DNA of 64,000 nucleotides, taken from Methylobacter sp. (lineage in GTDB: Bacteria > Pseudomonadota > Gammaproteobacteria > Methylococcales > Methylomonadaceae). The translations under genes and the position numbers were made by a program. The DNA is taken from positions 1 through 64,000 of the forward strand of contig JAUXXQ010000008.1 of the NCBI GenBank assembly GCA_030684815.1. Direction: 5' to 3'. How positions within the stretch are numbered: the first letter of the stretch is position 1; every line of letters starts with the position of its first letter. Under the pieces are notes generated by a model. That model ran no database searches. It was given only the letters and a program-made list of their open reading frames with translations, and was not told the origin of the DNA. Positions 1 to 8,262 of the stretch are shown here, in pieces.

Positions 1-54
1 ATTCCAGTTGAACGTTTGGTTGAGTTCTGTCGAGAGCTGCCCTATTTGCTGCAT
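1..54 (-). mobile_element. Start of an IS4-type transposase, cut by the window edge (partial)
   Basis: An ATG at 52-54 on the minus strand opens a frame that runs off the left edge and gives 18 residues, beginning MQQIGQLSTELNQ and ending FNWN. A leucine-rich start followed by F-x-W-N resembles the amino end of IS4-family transposases found in methanotroph genomes. Only 18 residues are visible, so this is a similarity from memory and not a domain call. The element's outer end would lie between 55 and about 205, next to a truncated DUF29 gene read in the same direction, which fits an insertion there. It could also be an unrelated short frame. Confidence 0.35.
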
Positions 55-200
55 ATCCAGTTTCCACCTTGGCAAAAAAACGTGGATATATGGATTATGC
101 TTTCTATTTCAATGAGTTATATTTTTTGTCATGTACAGAGCGTAAATATATATTTTCATCGGTAATCCCCTGTTAATTTGGCGCTGTAGGCAGCCATTCA

Positions 201-287
201 TCAAAATGCAAACTGCCCGGCGCGCACCCATTGCGCCTGTTCGTTAGCCCAGGCGACAATATCTGTTTCATAAGTATGTATCGTCAT
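201..287 (-). pseudogene. Truncated DUF29-family gene (N-terminal remnant)
   Basis: A frame of 28 codons starts at the ATG at 285-287, preceded on the minus strand by a strong ribosome binding site (AGGAGGGG). It reads MTIHTYETDIVAWANEQ and then WVRAGQF before a stop. This matches the start of DUF29 proteins; the intact DUF29 gene at 56840-57268 begins with the same pattern (Y-E-x-D, W, EQA, L-R-x-G-Q-F). DUF29 proteins are about 140 residues, so roughly 80 percent is missing. The match stops right after GQF, near 212, where the probable end of the neighbouring insertion sequence begins. DUF29 has no established function. Confidence 0.55.
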
Positions 288-532
288 GCCCCCCTCCTAA
301 TTAAGCAATTTTCGATTTTACACCACCACTTTAAAAAATTCTCTTCCGCTGTTGTTGTAAAGTGTATTTTAGAAACGCCGGATCATACCGTTTTCCCAGC
401 ATTTACACCCGTACATGATGATCACTGTTCGATCCTTTGAATTTTTTTCAAAACTTATGCCATTTCGGCTTGTGTTATTAAATCGATTCAACGATAATAG
501 CCGTCCTTTAGCCAGTACGGCTAATGTTTAAT
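288..532. other. Non-coding stretch before the SRP RNA
   Basis: No convincing gene is seen. The short plus-strand frame 231-440 has no recognisable product and overlaps the DUF29 remnant. A small inverted repeat (AGCCGT near 500, ACGGCT near 517) lies just before the SRP RNA. The promoter of that RNA should be in this stretch, but no clear -35/-10 pair can be assigned. Confidence 0.4.
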
Positions 533-642
533 GGTGATCGTGTCGGTCCTCCCGCAACGATACGCTGTGAACCCCGCCAGGCCCGGAAGGGAGCAACGGT
601 AACAGCAGATTCGTGTGCCGGGATGTGGCTGGCATGATCGCC
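533..642 (+). ncRNA. ffs: Signal recognition particle RNA, small bacterial (4.5S) type
   Basis: The RNA pairs with Ffh protein to form the signal recognition particle, which targets ribosomes making membrane proteins to the membrane. The conserved apical region is present: CAGGCCCGGAAGGGAGCA, matching the GGAAG tetraloop and the internal loop of domain IV, and GTGTGCCGGGATGTGGCTGG on the 3' side. The ends GGTGATCGTG (533-542) and CATGATCGCC (633-642) pair with G-U wobbles and set the limits at about 110 nt, close to the 114 nt of the E. coli RNA. It lies directly upstream of dnaX, a common placement in gammaproteobacteria. Confidence 0.95.
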
Positions 643-673
643 GCCCAAACACTACTCACCTTTCGAGCCTGCC

Positions 674-2317
674 ATGAATTATCAGGTTCTTGCCAGAAAA
701 TGGCGTCCCCATAATTTCACCGAAGTCGTCGGACAAGAGCATGTGGTCAAATCGTTAATGAACGCTTTGCAACATGACCGCCTTCATCACGCCTATTTGT
801 TCACCGGAACGCGCGGCGTCGGCAAAACCACCATTGCCCGTATCTTAGCCAAAGCCATCAATTGCGAAAACCTCCAGGATTTCAATCCGTGCGGCGTATG
901 CAGCGTGTGTCGCGATTTGGATGAAGGCAGGTTCCTGGATTTAATCGAAGTCGACGCGGCATCGCGCACCAAGGTTGAAGACACCCGCGACCTGCTCGAC
1001 AACGTGCAATATGCGCCCAATCACGGCCGCTACAAAGTCTACCTGATCGATGAAGTCCACATGCTGTCGGGGCATAGTTTTAACGCCCTGCTGAAAACAT
1101 TGGAAGAGCCGCCGCCGCATGTCAAATTTCTGCTGGCAACCACCGACCCCCACAAAATCCCCGTCACCGTATTGTCCCGCTGTTTGCAGTTTAATCTGAA
1201 GCGTTTGCTGCCCAGCCAGATTTTTACCCAGATGGAATCCATCCTCCAGCAGGAGCATATTGAAGCCGAACCGGCCGCATTAAAATTATTAGCGCGCGCC
1301 GCCGATGGCAGTATGCGCGACGGTTTAAGTTTGCTGGATCAGGCCATTGTTTACGGCAACGGCAAGGTCAGCGCCGAAGAGGTCAACGCCATGTTGGGCA
1401 CGGTGGCGCAACAGCCGGTTGATGACCTATTAACGGCTCTGGCTGAAGGTGATGCGCCCGCAATACTCGGCACCATAAACGAGCTGGCCCATTTAACGCC
1501 GGACTTTAGCGATGTATTGCAACAGATTTTGCAAGTCTTACATCGTATTGCCCTGTTGCAGCAAATACCCAGCGCTATCGACCACGATTTCGATGTGGAT
1601 ATGATTGCGGCATTGGCGGCTAAATTCAGCCCCGAAGACGTGCAATTGTATTACCAAATAGGCTTGGTCGGTCAACGCGACCTGGATCTGACCCCCGATC
1701 CGCGCAGCGGTTTTGAAATGGTCATGTTGCGGATGCTGACTTTCAGGCCGGTCGCTACTACGGCAGCGCCGGTTAAATCGGCCCAGCTTCGCCAGCCTGT
1801 TAATAAAGCGCAGGCGCAGCCTGCTTCTTATCAAGCGCAACCCGCTTCTCATCAGCCGCAGCCTGTTGACAATACAGAGGTAGCGACGCAACCTGCGATT
1901 GCCGCTGAAAAAAATTCTCCAGAAACCGTTGCCCAACAGTACGATTCCACCTGGATGGAAATGGTTGCTACGATGAAAATCAGCGGGTTAACGCGGGAAC
2001 TGGCGCACAACTGCGTATTAGAAAGCATTGACGACACCACCTGCACTTTAATATTGGATCCGGGGCATAAACAACTACGCAGCAGCCGCACCGAAGCAAA
2101 CTTGCAAAAAGCATTGCAAGCTTACCGCAACGCGCCGTTAAAATTAGTCATCAACGCCGAAAAAACCACGACTGCGACGCCTGCGGTACAATTGACCAAG
2201 GCGCGCGAAGACAAACAGCAAGCGGCCGTTGACGCCATTAATGCAGACGAAAACGTGCTGGCCTTAAAAGAGCACTTAGGCGCCAGAATCATGCCCGGCA
2301 CCATAGAGCCAATCTAA
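674..2317 (+). CDS. dnaX: DNA polymerase III subunits gamma/tau
   Basis: This is the clamp-loader ATPase of the replicative DNA polymerase, 547 residues. The start MNYQVLARKWRP is the classical DnaX opening. Walker A is GTRGVGKTT (about residues 44-52), a Cys4 zinc site spans NCEN to CGVCSVC (about 64-79), Walker B is LIDEVHML and the sensor is LSRC. A flexible Q/A/P-rich linker (about 365-415) separates the ATPase and collar domains from the tau-specific C-terminal domain that contacts the polymerase and DnaB. A run of seven A at 1908-1914 in the linker could be a frameshift site giving a shorter gamma form (see findings). No strong ribosome binding site is visible. ybaB and recR follow, as is usual. 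Confidence 0.97.
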   Translation: MNYQVLARKWRPHNFTEVVGQEHVVKSLMNALQHDRLHHAYLFTGTRGVGKTTIARILAKAINCENLQDFNPCGVCSVCRDLDEGRFLDLIEVDAASRTKVEDTRDLLDNVQYAPNHGRYKVYLIDEVHMLSGHSFNALLKTLEEPPPHVKFLLATTDPHKIPVTVLSRCLQFNLKRLLPSQIFTQMESILQQEHIEAEPAALKLLARAADGSMRDGLSLLDQAIVYGNGKVSAEEVNAMLGTVAQQPVDDLLTALAEGDAPAILGTINELAHLTPDFSDVLQQILQVLHRIALLQQIPSAIDHDFDVDMIAALAAKFSPEDVQLYYQIGLVGQRDLDLTPDPRSGFEMVMLRMLTFRPVATTAAPVKSAQLRQPVNKAQAQPASYQAQPASHQPQPVDNTEVATQPAIAAEKNSPETVAQQYDSTWMEMVATMKISGLTRELAHNCVLESIDDTTCTLILDPGHKQLRSSRTEANLQKALQAYRNAPLKLVINAEKTTTATPAVQLTKAREDKQQAAVDAINADENVLALKEHLGARIMPGTIEPI

Positions 2318-2352
2318 ATGAAGCGCCTATTTATAACGAACGGAGAAAATAA

Positions 2353-2676
2353 ATGAAAAACGCACTCGGCAACATCATGCAACAAGCGCAAAAAATGCAG
2401 GAAGATTTTAAAAAAGCACAGGAAGAACTGGACGCCATGCAAATCATGGGCGAATCCGGCGGCGGCCTGGTGACCATCCTGATGACCGGCAAACGCGAAG
2501 CCAGAAAGGTCACTATCGACCCGTCGCTGCTGGATGAAGACAAGGATATGTTGGAAGATTTGGTCGCGGCCGCAATCAATGATGCGGTCAATAAAGTCGC
2601 AAAAATGAAAAAAGAAAAAATGACCGATGTCACCGCCGGAATGCCGCTGCCTCCCGGATTCCAGCTGCCGTTCTAA
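2353..2676 (+). CDS. ybaB: Nucleoid-associated protein, YbaB/EbfC family
   Basis: A small DNA-binding protein of 107 residues, the normal family length. The amino half is a charged helix ([20 protein letters not shown]), the middle holds the conserved ESGGGLVTI-x-M-T-G-K-R-E strand region, and the end is PPGFQLPF. Family members form tweezer-like dimers that bind DNA. A ribosome binding site (ACGGAGAA) precedes the ATG. It sits between dnaX and recR, with recR starting 1 nt after its stop, so the three genes are almost certainly co-transcribed. Confidence 0.95.
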   Translation: MKNALGNIMQQAQKMQEDFKKAQEELDAMQIMGESGGGLVTILMTGKREARKVTIDPSLLDEDKDMLEDLVAAAINDAVNKVAKMKKEKMTDVTAGMPLPPGFQLPF

Positions 2677-2677
2677 C

Positions 2678-3274
2678 ATGAAAAAGCCGGGCTTATTAGG
2701 GCAGTTAATCCAGAACTTATGCTGCCTGCCGGGTGTCGGCCCTAAAACAGCGCAACGCATGGCTTTTCATCTGCTCCAACGCGACCGCAACGGCGCCACA
2801 GCATTAGCCCAATCGCTGCAACAAGCACTGGAAAAGCTGGGCCATTGCCGACAATGCCGCACCTTGACCGAAGGCGATTTGTGCGAAGTTTGCGCCGACA
2901 CGTCAAGAAATGACGCCGCACTCTGTATTGTGGAAAGCCCGTCCGATGCCTGGATTGTCGATCAGGCCACCGCATTCAGAGGCCGCTATTTTGTATTGCA
3001 TGGCCGCTTATCGCCGCTGGACGGCGTAGGCCCCGATGAACTCGGTCTGGATCAACTGGAGCGTCAACTGGCAAACGGCAACATCAAGGAGCTGATTTTG
3101 GCGACCAACTCCACGGTCGAAGGCGAGGCAACCGCCTACTTTATCGGCGAACTGGCCAAAAAACACCAAGTCTCGGCCAGCCGGATTGCTCACGGCGTGC
3201 CCATGGGCGGCGAGCTCGAATACACCGACAGCAGCACTTTATCCCACGCCTTTAACGGCCGCACGGAAATATAG
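2678..3274 (+). CDS. recR: Recombination mediator protein RecR
   Basis: RecR acts with RecF and RecO to load RecA on gapped DNA. The product is 198 residues from the ATG at 2678, directly after the ybaB stop. A longer frame exists, but the upstream residues overlap ybaB. Features in order: a helix-hairpin-helix-like start ([19 protein letters not shown]), a Cys4 zinc finger (C-R-Q-C, then C-E-V-C, about residues 57-72), and a TOPRIM domain beginning [10 protein letters not shown] and containing [12 protein letters not shown]. The length matches the family. Confidence 0.96.
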   Translation: MKKPGLLGQLIQNLCCLPGVGPKTAQRMAFHLLQRDRNGATALAQSLQQALEKLGHCRQCRTLTEGDLCEVCADTSRNDAALCIVESPSDAWIVDQATAFRGRYFVLHGRLSPLDGVGPDELGLDQLERQLANGNIKELILATNSTVEGEATAYFIGELAKKHQVSASRIAHGVPMGGELEYTDSSTLSHAFNGRTEI

Positions 3275-3303
3275 CCCCTCATTAACCCAACAAGGTGAAA
3301 GCT

Positions 3304-3642
3304 ATGACTGATTGTTTATTTTGCAAAATGGTTGCCGGTGACATCAAACCGGACGTGGTTTTTGAAGATGAAAACGTACTGGCTTTCAGGGACATTAATC
3401 CCCAGGCGCCGGTACATATCCTGATTATCCCCAAGCGCCACATTGCAACCCTGAATGACCTGGATGATGCCTTGCTCGGAGGCTTGCTTTTACAAACCGC
3501 GACTAAGCTGGCGCAACAGGAAGGCTTGTCTGAAACGGGTTACAGAACCGTATTTAACTGCAACAAACACGGCGGACAGGAAGTTTACCACCTGCATTTG
3601 CACCTGCTGGGCGGACGGCAAATGCTGTGGCCGCCCGGATAA
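3304..3642 (+). CDS. HIT-family hydrolase (HinT-like)
   Basis: A cytoplasmic histidine-triad protein of 112 residues, likely to hydrolyse adenosine phosphoramidates or AMP-lysine-like nucleotides as HinT does. The start MTDCLFCKMVAGDI and the catalytic triad EVYHLHLHLLGG (H-x-H-x-H) near residue 98 are clear. The ATG at 3304 is chosen because AAGGTGA at 3292-3298 lies 5 nt before it. A GTG at 3295 would add three residues but overlaps that site. It follows recR by about 30 nt and may share its transcript. Confidence 0.92.
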   Translation: MTDCLFCKMVAGDIKPDVVFEDENVLAFRDINPQAPVHILIIPKRHIATLNDLDDALLGGLLLQTATKLAQQEGLSETGYRTVFNCNKHGGQEVYHLHLHLLGGRQMLWPPG

Positions 3643-3734
3643 ATGATAGTTTCCAATAAACTTGGCGTTCAATCGCCCGTCGCTTTCTGCTAAAATTAAA
3701 CCTCAAATCAAAATCAACTTTCCTGGAAATAATT

Positions 3735-4058
3735 ATGGCTTTTGTAGTTACCGAAAACTGTATCAAATGCAAATTTACTGATTGTGTCGATGTATGCCCT
3801 GTAGATTGCTTTCATGAAGGCCCCAATTTTCTGGTCATCGATCCGGATGAGTGTATTGATTGCACCTTATGCGAACCTGAATGCCCTGCCAACGCAATTT
3901 TTGCCGAAGACGAACTGCCTGAAGGCCAAGAAATATTCATCGAATTAAATGCGGAATTGTCCAAACAATGGCCGATCATCACCGACGTGAAACCGGCTTC
4001 AGCCGATGCTGATGAATGGAATGGCAAAGAAGGCAAGCTCGAATTGCTGGAAAGATAA
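3735..4058 (+). CDS. fdxA: Seven-iron ferredoxin (3Fe-4S/4Fe-4S), FdxA type
   Basis: A small soluble electron carrier of 107 residues. Cysteine motifs: [14 protein letters not shown] near the amino end, which has the spacing of a 3Fe-4S site as in Azotobacter ferredoxin I, and [12 protein letters not shown] for the 4Fe-4S cluster. The acidic tail with IELNAELS and KLELLER is typical of the proteobacterial FdxA group. The redox partner cannot be told from context. Confidence 0.95.
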   Translation: MAFVVTENCIKCKFTDCVDVCPVDCFHEGPNFLVIDPDECIDCTLCEPECPANAIFAEDELPEGQEIFIELNAELSKQWPIITDVKPASADADEWNGKEGKLELLER

Positions 4059-4121
4059 CCGCCCCGCACCAATGCGCAGTCAAATTTTTAGGCCAACAAG
4101 CCTTAGGTGATTGCCAACAAT

Positions 4122-4191
4122 AAATATACCCAAATAGCGCCGGATTTTTACTCGCCGACCAATAGGATCGCACCGGCTATTGGGTATATTT
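4122..4191. repeat. Imperfect inverted repeat after fdxA
   Basis: AAATATACCCAAATAG at 4122 is matched by CTATTGGGTATATTT ending at 4191, with inner CGCCGG/CCGGC arms, so the 70-nt stretch can fold into a long hairpin. A short T run follows. It could terminate fdxA transcription or be a small mobile repeat. The rest of 4059-4427 holds no gene that can be supported. Confidence 0.5.
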
Positions 4192-4427
4192 TTCCAGAAA
4201 ACCGCCTTATCGTTTCATACCCCGACATCGGGATAAATAGCATCCCTTCCTACACCAACAAGCACCAACAGCTTGCATGTAAGCACTGTTGAAAGCCGGA
4301 TGCCACCCCATTCTATCGGGATAGTCTATGCTCAGCATTCGAGCAGAACCCACAACAAAAATGGCCTCCCACAACATTCCGGCAATAAAAAAGAAACTCG
4401 CCACCCCGCCTTTACTTAACCCAAAAA

Positions 4428-4474
4428 ATACTATATCTTGTGCCTCCCTGACAAATAGACACTATATATAGCTG
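4428..4474 (+). promoter_or_regulatory. Paired NrdR boxes upstream of nrdJa
   Basis: Two 16-nt sites resemble the NrdR consensus (ACACWATATMTWGTGT): ATACTATATCTTGTGC at 4428-4443 and ACACTATATATAGCTG at 4459-4474. Their starts are 31 nt apart, about three helical turns, the spacing known for tandem NrdR sites. They lie 53 nt before the nrdJa start codon, so NrdR repression of the reductase by nucleotide state is very likely. This is read from sequence, and no nrdR gene is in the window. Confidence 0.8.
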
Positions 4475-4526
4475 TCCCGCTTAAATCAGTCGCCCTTTAA
4501 ATTTCCACCACCAACAGAGACATCCC

Positions 4527-7500
4527 ATGCCGGCAAAGCTACACGTCATCCCCAACGCAGTCACCGAAATAACTTTTCAAGATGCTTCAATGGATATTTG
4601 GGACACCAAATACCGCTTAAAAACCAAAGAAGGCGACGTTATCGACGGCTCCATTGACGAGACCTACCAACGGGTTGCCAAAGCGCTTGCCGAAGTGGAA
4701 AAAGGCAAAACCCGGCAGGAACAATGCTACAAAGACTTTCTATGGGCATTGCGCCAGGGCGCCATTCCGGCGGGACGGATTACCTCCAATGCCGGCGCGT
4801 TGGCGCACAAACCGGCAACATCGACCATTAACTGCACCGTCTCCGGCACCATCGCCGATTCCATGGACGACATTTTGCATAAAGTGCATGAAGCAGGCTT
4901 GACATTAAAAGCGGGATGTGGTATAGGATATGAATTTTCAACCTTGCGCCCTAAAAACGCCTACGTTTCCGGAGCCGGTGCTTACACCTCCGGCCCGCTG
5001 TCGTTCATGGATATTTACGACAAAATGTGTTTCACCGTATCGTCAGCAGGCGGCAGACGCGGTGCGCAAATGGCGACATTCGATGTCGGCCATCCCGATG
5101 TGGTCGAATTTATCCGCGCCAAACGCGAAGACGGGCGACTGCGCCAATTCAACTTGTCGCTGTTGATTACATCCGAGTTTATTGAAGCGGTAAAAGGCGA
5201 TCAACCTTGGTCGCTGTCATTTCCGGTCAGCGAAAAAGAAGTGCAACTGGACAATCTGGATCTGACTGATGCACAGCTCATCAAATGGCGCGATCTGCCT
5301 TACATCGACGGTTATGTCCTTAACGAAGACGGCCTGGTGGCTTGTAAAATCAGCAAAACCATGCCCGCGCGCCGTTTGTGGGACATCATCATGAGCTCGA
5401 CTTACGACTACGCCGAACCCGGATTTATCCTGATCGACAAGGTCAACGAGATGAACAACAACTGGTTTTGCGAGAAAATTCGCGCGACCAATCCGTGTGT
5501 CACTGCAGACACACGCCTGCATACGCAATATGGCATGGTAAAAATCGGCGACCTTTACGCCAGCGGTGCGTCGTTAAATGTGACCGTCGATCATCGCGCA
5601 CTCGGTTTGAAAGACAAGGGCACCGCCATACGGCCTGCTAAACCTGCGTTTATGACGGCGGCCTCAGCAGACATTTATCGGGTAACCACGCGTGACGGTT
5701 ATGAAATTAAAGCCACCGCCTGGCATGATTTTTATACCGAGCGCGGCAAAATCAAACTAAAGGATTTGAAGTTAGGCGACAAGTTGCTGATTCAATCCGG
5801 TAAAGGTCAATTTGGGCAACAGGGCGACAATAATTTTGGCATGTTACTCGGCCTCATTACCGGGGATGGCCATTTCACCAACCGAGGCAAACAGCAACAG
5901 GCCGCCGTTATCAATTTATGGAACGGCGATCGTGATTTTGCTGAAAAATTAGTGGCTTATATTAACCAATTAATAGCTTCAACGACATTGTCACTCAACA
6001 CAGCCAGAAGCTATAAGGTTTCAGCGGTCGCCGTGCCGGATCGTAATATGATCATGATCCGCTCGGTTTTATTGGCGAGAATATTGGAATTTTATGGCTT
6101 TAATAAAGACAGCAAACTGCGCGTTCCTGAAGTCATTTGGCAAGGCACTGAAGCCTGCGTTAAAGGTTATTTAAGCGCTTTATTTCAGGCGGATGGTACG
6201 GTCAACATCTCAGGCAACAGCATGTCTTGCTCAATAAGATTAGCCTCTTCACACACCCCCTTACTTAAAGACATACAAATATTACTCAGCAATTTCGGCG
6301 TATTCTCAAGAATTTATAAGCGCCGCAATGCTTCTTTTAGAATGCTGCCTGATGGTAAAGGCGGACAAAAATCATATTCTTGCCAAGCAGATTATGAACT
6401 TATTATTGACGGTACATCGCGTGAACAATTCATACAGGAAATTGGTTTTCTAGGTGACGAGAAAAATCAAAAATACCATGACTGGAAAATCGATAAACAA
6501 TTGCTAAGAAAACAAGATTATTTGAGTGAAATTTCAGAAATCAGCTACCTGGGAAAAGAAGCTGTTTTTGATACCACTCAGGCTGACCACAACACCGTTA
6601 TTTTTAACGGTCTAGTAACAGGTCAGTGTGGCGAACAGCCGCTTCCGCCTTACGGTTCGTGCCTTCTAGGCTCAATCAACCTGACCCGCTTCGTCAAAAA
6701 ACCGTTCACTTCCGATGCATCGTTCGACTGGGACAATTACCGCAAAGCCATCAAAATTTTCACCCGCATGTTGGACAACGTCGTTGAAATCAACGGCCTG
6801 CCACTGCCCCAGCAACGCGAAGAAATCCTCACCAAACGCCGCCACGGCATGGGCTATCTGGGGCTTGGATCAACCGTCACCATGATGGGCATGAAATACG
6901 GCGATAACGCGTCCTTACAATTTACCGAAGAAGTGACCAAAGTGCTGGCCGTAGAAGGCTGGAAAGCCGGGCTTGCCCTGGCCAAAGAAAAAGGCGCAGC
7001 GCCGATTATGGAGCAGCTGTTTACCGTCACCGGCGAAATGCTGCACAAACGCCCGGAAATGATTGCCGATGGCCATCAAATCGGCGACCAACTACCCGGA
7101 AAATTGTTGCACAGCAAATACAGCCGTTACATGCAACAACTGGCGCAAGTAGAGCCCGAACTGGTTAACGAACTGATTGAAACCGGCGCCCGCTTCACCC
7201 ATCACAGCTCGATTGCGCCGACCGGCACCATTTCGCTGTCGCTGGCCAATAACGCCAGCAACGGCATCGAACCGAGTTTTGCGCATCATTACTCGCGCAA
7301 CGTGATCCGCGCCGGTAAAAAATCCAAGGAAAAAATCGACGTGTTTTCCTTTGAACTGCTGGCTTACCGCGAGATGATCAACCCGGATGCAATGCCGTAC
7401 AGTGAAGATGCCGATAAAAAACTGCCGAATTATTTTATCGCGGCGGACGATGTAACGCCCAAACAGCATGTTGATATTCAGGCGGCGGCGCAAAAATGGA

Positions 7501-7808
7501 TTGATTCGTCAATCTCGAAAACCGCCAACGTGCCGACCGATTATCCGTATGAAGACTTCAAATCGATTTATGAATATGCCTACGACAAAGGCCTGAAAGG
7601 CTGCACCACGTTCCGCTTTAACCCCGAAGTGTTCCAGGGCGTCTTGGTCAAAGAATCGGATCTGGAAAACACCACCTACCAATTCACCTTGGAAGACGGC
7701 CATGTGATGGAATTTAAAGGCAACGAAGACGTCGAATACGACGGCGAAATCCACAGCGCCGCCAACTTATTTGATGCCTTGAAAGAAGGCTATTACGGAA
7801 AGTTTTAA
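4527..7808 (+). CDS. nrdJa: Adenosylcobalamin-dependent (class II) ribonucleotide reductase, catalytic part, with intein
   Basis: The enzyme reduces ribonucleotides to deoxyribonucleotides using a cobalamin-generated radical. The frame is 1093 residues, of which 324-700 are an intein, leaving a mature protein of 716. Extein landmarks: AGRITSNAGA and STINCTVSGT near residue 100, AGCGIGYEFSTLRP, SAGGRRGAQMA, then NP, the intein, and CGEQPLPPYGSC, which rebuilds the catalytic NPCGE motif. Later come SIAPTGTISL and KGCTTFRFNPE. The zinc-binding C-terminal part is a separate gene, nrdJb at 9321, as in Pseudomonas. Paired NrdR boxes lie upstream. A toxin-antitoxin-chaperone module separates the two halves. 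Without protein splicing the active site would be broken. Confidence 0.95.
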   Translation: MPAKLHVIPNAVTEITFQDASMDIWDTKYRLKTKEGDVIDGSIDETYQRVAKALAEVEKGKTRQEQCYKDFLWALRQGAIPAGRITSNAGALAHKPATSTINCTVSGTIADSMDDILHKVHEAGLTLKAGCGIGYEFSTLRPKNAYVSGAGAYTSGPLSFMDIYDKMCFTVSSAGGRRGAQMATFDVGHPDVVEFIRAKREDGRLRQFNLSLLITSEFIEAVKGDQPWSLSFPVSEKEVQLDNLDLTDAQLIKWRDLPYIDGYVLNEDGLVACKISKTMPARRLWDIIMSSTYDYAEPGFILIDKVNEMNNNWFCEKIRATNPCVTADTRLHTQYGMVKIGDLYASGASLNVTVDHRALGLKDKGTAIRPAKPAFMTAASADIYRVTTRDGYEIKATAWHDFYTERGKIKLKDLKLGDKLLIQSGKGQFGQQGDNNFGMLLGLITGDGHFTNRGKQQQAAVINLWNGDRDFAEKLVAYINQLIASTTLSLNTARSYKVSAVAVPDRNMIMIRSVLLARILEFYGFNKDSKLRVPEVIWQGTEACVKGYLSALFQADGTVNISGNSMSCSIRLASSHTPLLKDIQILLSNFGVFSRIYKRRNASFRMLPDGKGGQKSYSCQADYELIIDGTSREQFIQEIGFLGDEKNQKYHDWKIDKQLLRKQDYLSEISEISYLGKEAVFDTTQADHNTVIFNGLVTGQCGEQPLPPYGSCLLGSINLTRFVKKPFTSDASFDWDNYRKAIKIFTRMLDNVVEINGLPLPQQREEILTKRRHGMGYLGLGSTVTMMGMKYGDNASLQFTEEVTKVLAVEGWKAGLALAKEKGAAPIMEQLFTVTGEMLHKRPEMIADGHQIGDQLPGKLLHSKYSRYMQQLAQVEPELVNELIETGARFTHHSSIAPTGTISLSLANNASNGIEPSFAHHYSRNVIRAGKKSKEKIDVFSFELLAYREMINPDAMPYSEDADKKLPNYFIAADDVTPKQHVDIQAAAQKWIDSSISKTANVPTDYPYEDFKSIYEYAYDKGLKGCTTFRFNPEVFQGVLVKESDLENTTYQFTLEDGHVMEFKGNEDVEYDGEIHSAANLFDALKEGYYGKF
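5496..6626 (+). other. Intein with LAGLIDADG homing endonuclease inside nrdJa
   Basis: A 377-residue intein (nrdJa residues 324-700) sits between Asn-Pro and the catalytic Cys of NPCGE. Block A is CVTADTRLHTQYGMVKIGDL, with Cys1 as first nucleophile. Block B is GYEIKATAWHDFYT, with the T-x-x-H pair at intein residues 74 and 77. Two dodecapeptide endonuclease motifs are present: LLGLITGDGHFT (about 117-128) and LSALFQADGTV. Block F has DTTQADHNTV. Block G is FNGLVTGQ, so the usual final His-Asn is replaced by Gly-Gln. The +1 residue is Cys. Base use looks more A+T-rich than the host exons, as expected for an acquired element. Confidence 0.93.
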
Positions 7809-7860
7809 CCCCTAAAAACAATGGCTCATAAAAAACCGAAAGTTTTTTGCAATACCAAGA

Positions 7861-7877
7861 CTAACCATTATGGTTAG
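7861..7877. promoter_or_regulatory. Palindromic operator before mqsR
   Basis: CTAACCATTATGGTTAG is a perfect palindrome (6-nt arms around ATTAT) ending 15 nt before the mqsR start. MqsA of E. coli binds a similar AACC-x-GGTT palindrome at its own promoter, so this is a good candidate for autorepression. The ribosome binding site of mqsR (AGAAGGGGG) follows at once, so a bound repressor would also cover it. Confidence 0.65.
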
Positions 7878-7892
7878 AAGGGGGTTATAATT

Positions 7893-8198
7893 TTGCCATT
7901 CTTCGATCTTGATAAAATTCGCGAAGCCGCTGCACAACAAAACATCAAATATAAAGGACTCAAGGTACCAAGAAGTATAAGAAATTTAAATTACACATTA
8001 GAAGATGTTTCAGCTTGCATCATTTCTTTAACAGCAGCTGATTTCCAAAAAACCATTGAATATCCGGATAAAACCATTCATGACGTTTATATTAAAAATG
8101 TTATTCGGGAAGAACAAACGGATAGGATTTATATGAAGCTGCGATTTCTCAACAACAGAGAAATTGAAATAGTCGAAATCGGTTCGTTCCATTTGTAA
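7893..8198 (+). CDS. mqsR: MqsR-like toxin (mRNA interferase)
   Basis: 101 residues from a TTG start at 7893, chosen because AAGGGGG lies 8 nt upstream and no ATG is available. The core (ISLTAADFQKTIEYPDKTIH, then DVYIKNV, then IYMKLRF and IEIVEIGSFH) matches MqsR, whose E. coli member has LSESDFYKS, a DVY motif and VYLKI at the same places. MqsR toxins are RelE-fold endoribonucleases that cleave mRNA, mainly at GCU. The MqsA antitoxin gene follows after 133 nt, with a strong hairpin and T run in between. The downstream SecB-like gene makes this a chaperone-linked system. Confidence 0.82.
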   Translation: MPFFDLDKIREAAAQQNIKYKGLKVPRSIRNLNYTLEDVSACIISLTAADFQKTIEYPDKTIHDVYIKNVIREEQTDRIYMKLRFLNNREIEIVEIGSFHL

Positions 8199-8228
8199 AT
8201 TTGACAAGAAATCGTTTTGTAAAGGAAG

Positions 8229-8262
8229 GCCACGAGAATATGAAATTCGTGGTCTTTTTTTT
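8229..8262 (+). terminator. Intrinsic terminator between mqsR and mqsA
   Basis: GCCACGA (8229-8235) pairs with TCGTGGT, with a loop of about 11 nt, and is followed by a run of eight T (8255-8262). It has the form of a rho-independent terminator and would stop or weaken read-through from toxin to antitoxin. A second inverted repeat, CGAAAGT/ACTTTCG around 8272-8295, lies between it and the mqsA start and may belong to an antitoxin promoter. Confidence 0.75.

Noticed and set aside
231-440. Plus-strand frame of 69 codons before the SRP RNA
   Set aside because: No family resemblance, no ribosome binding site, and it overlaps the DUF29 remnant on the other strand.
4107-4404. Short frames on both strands between fdxA and nrdJa
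   Set aside because: They cover an inverted repeat and show no known motif or start signal. The stretch was also checked for a cobalamin riboswitch because nrdJa needs B12, but no B12-box-like sequence was found.
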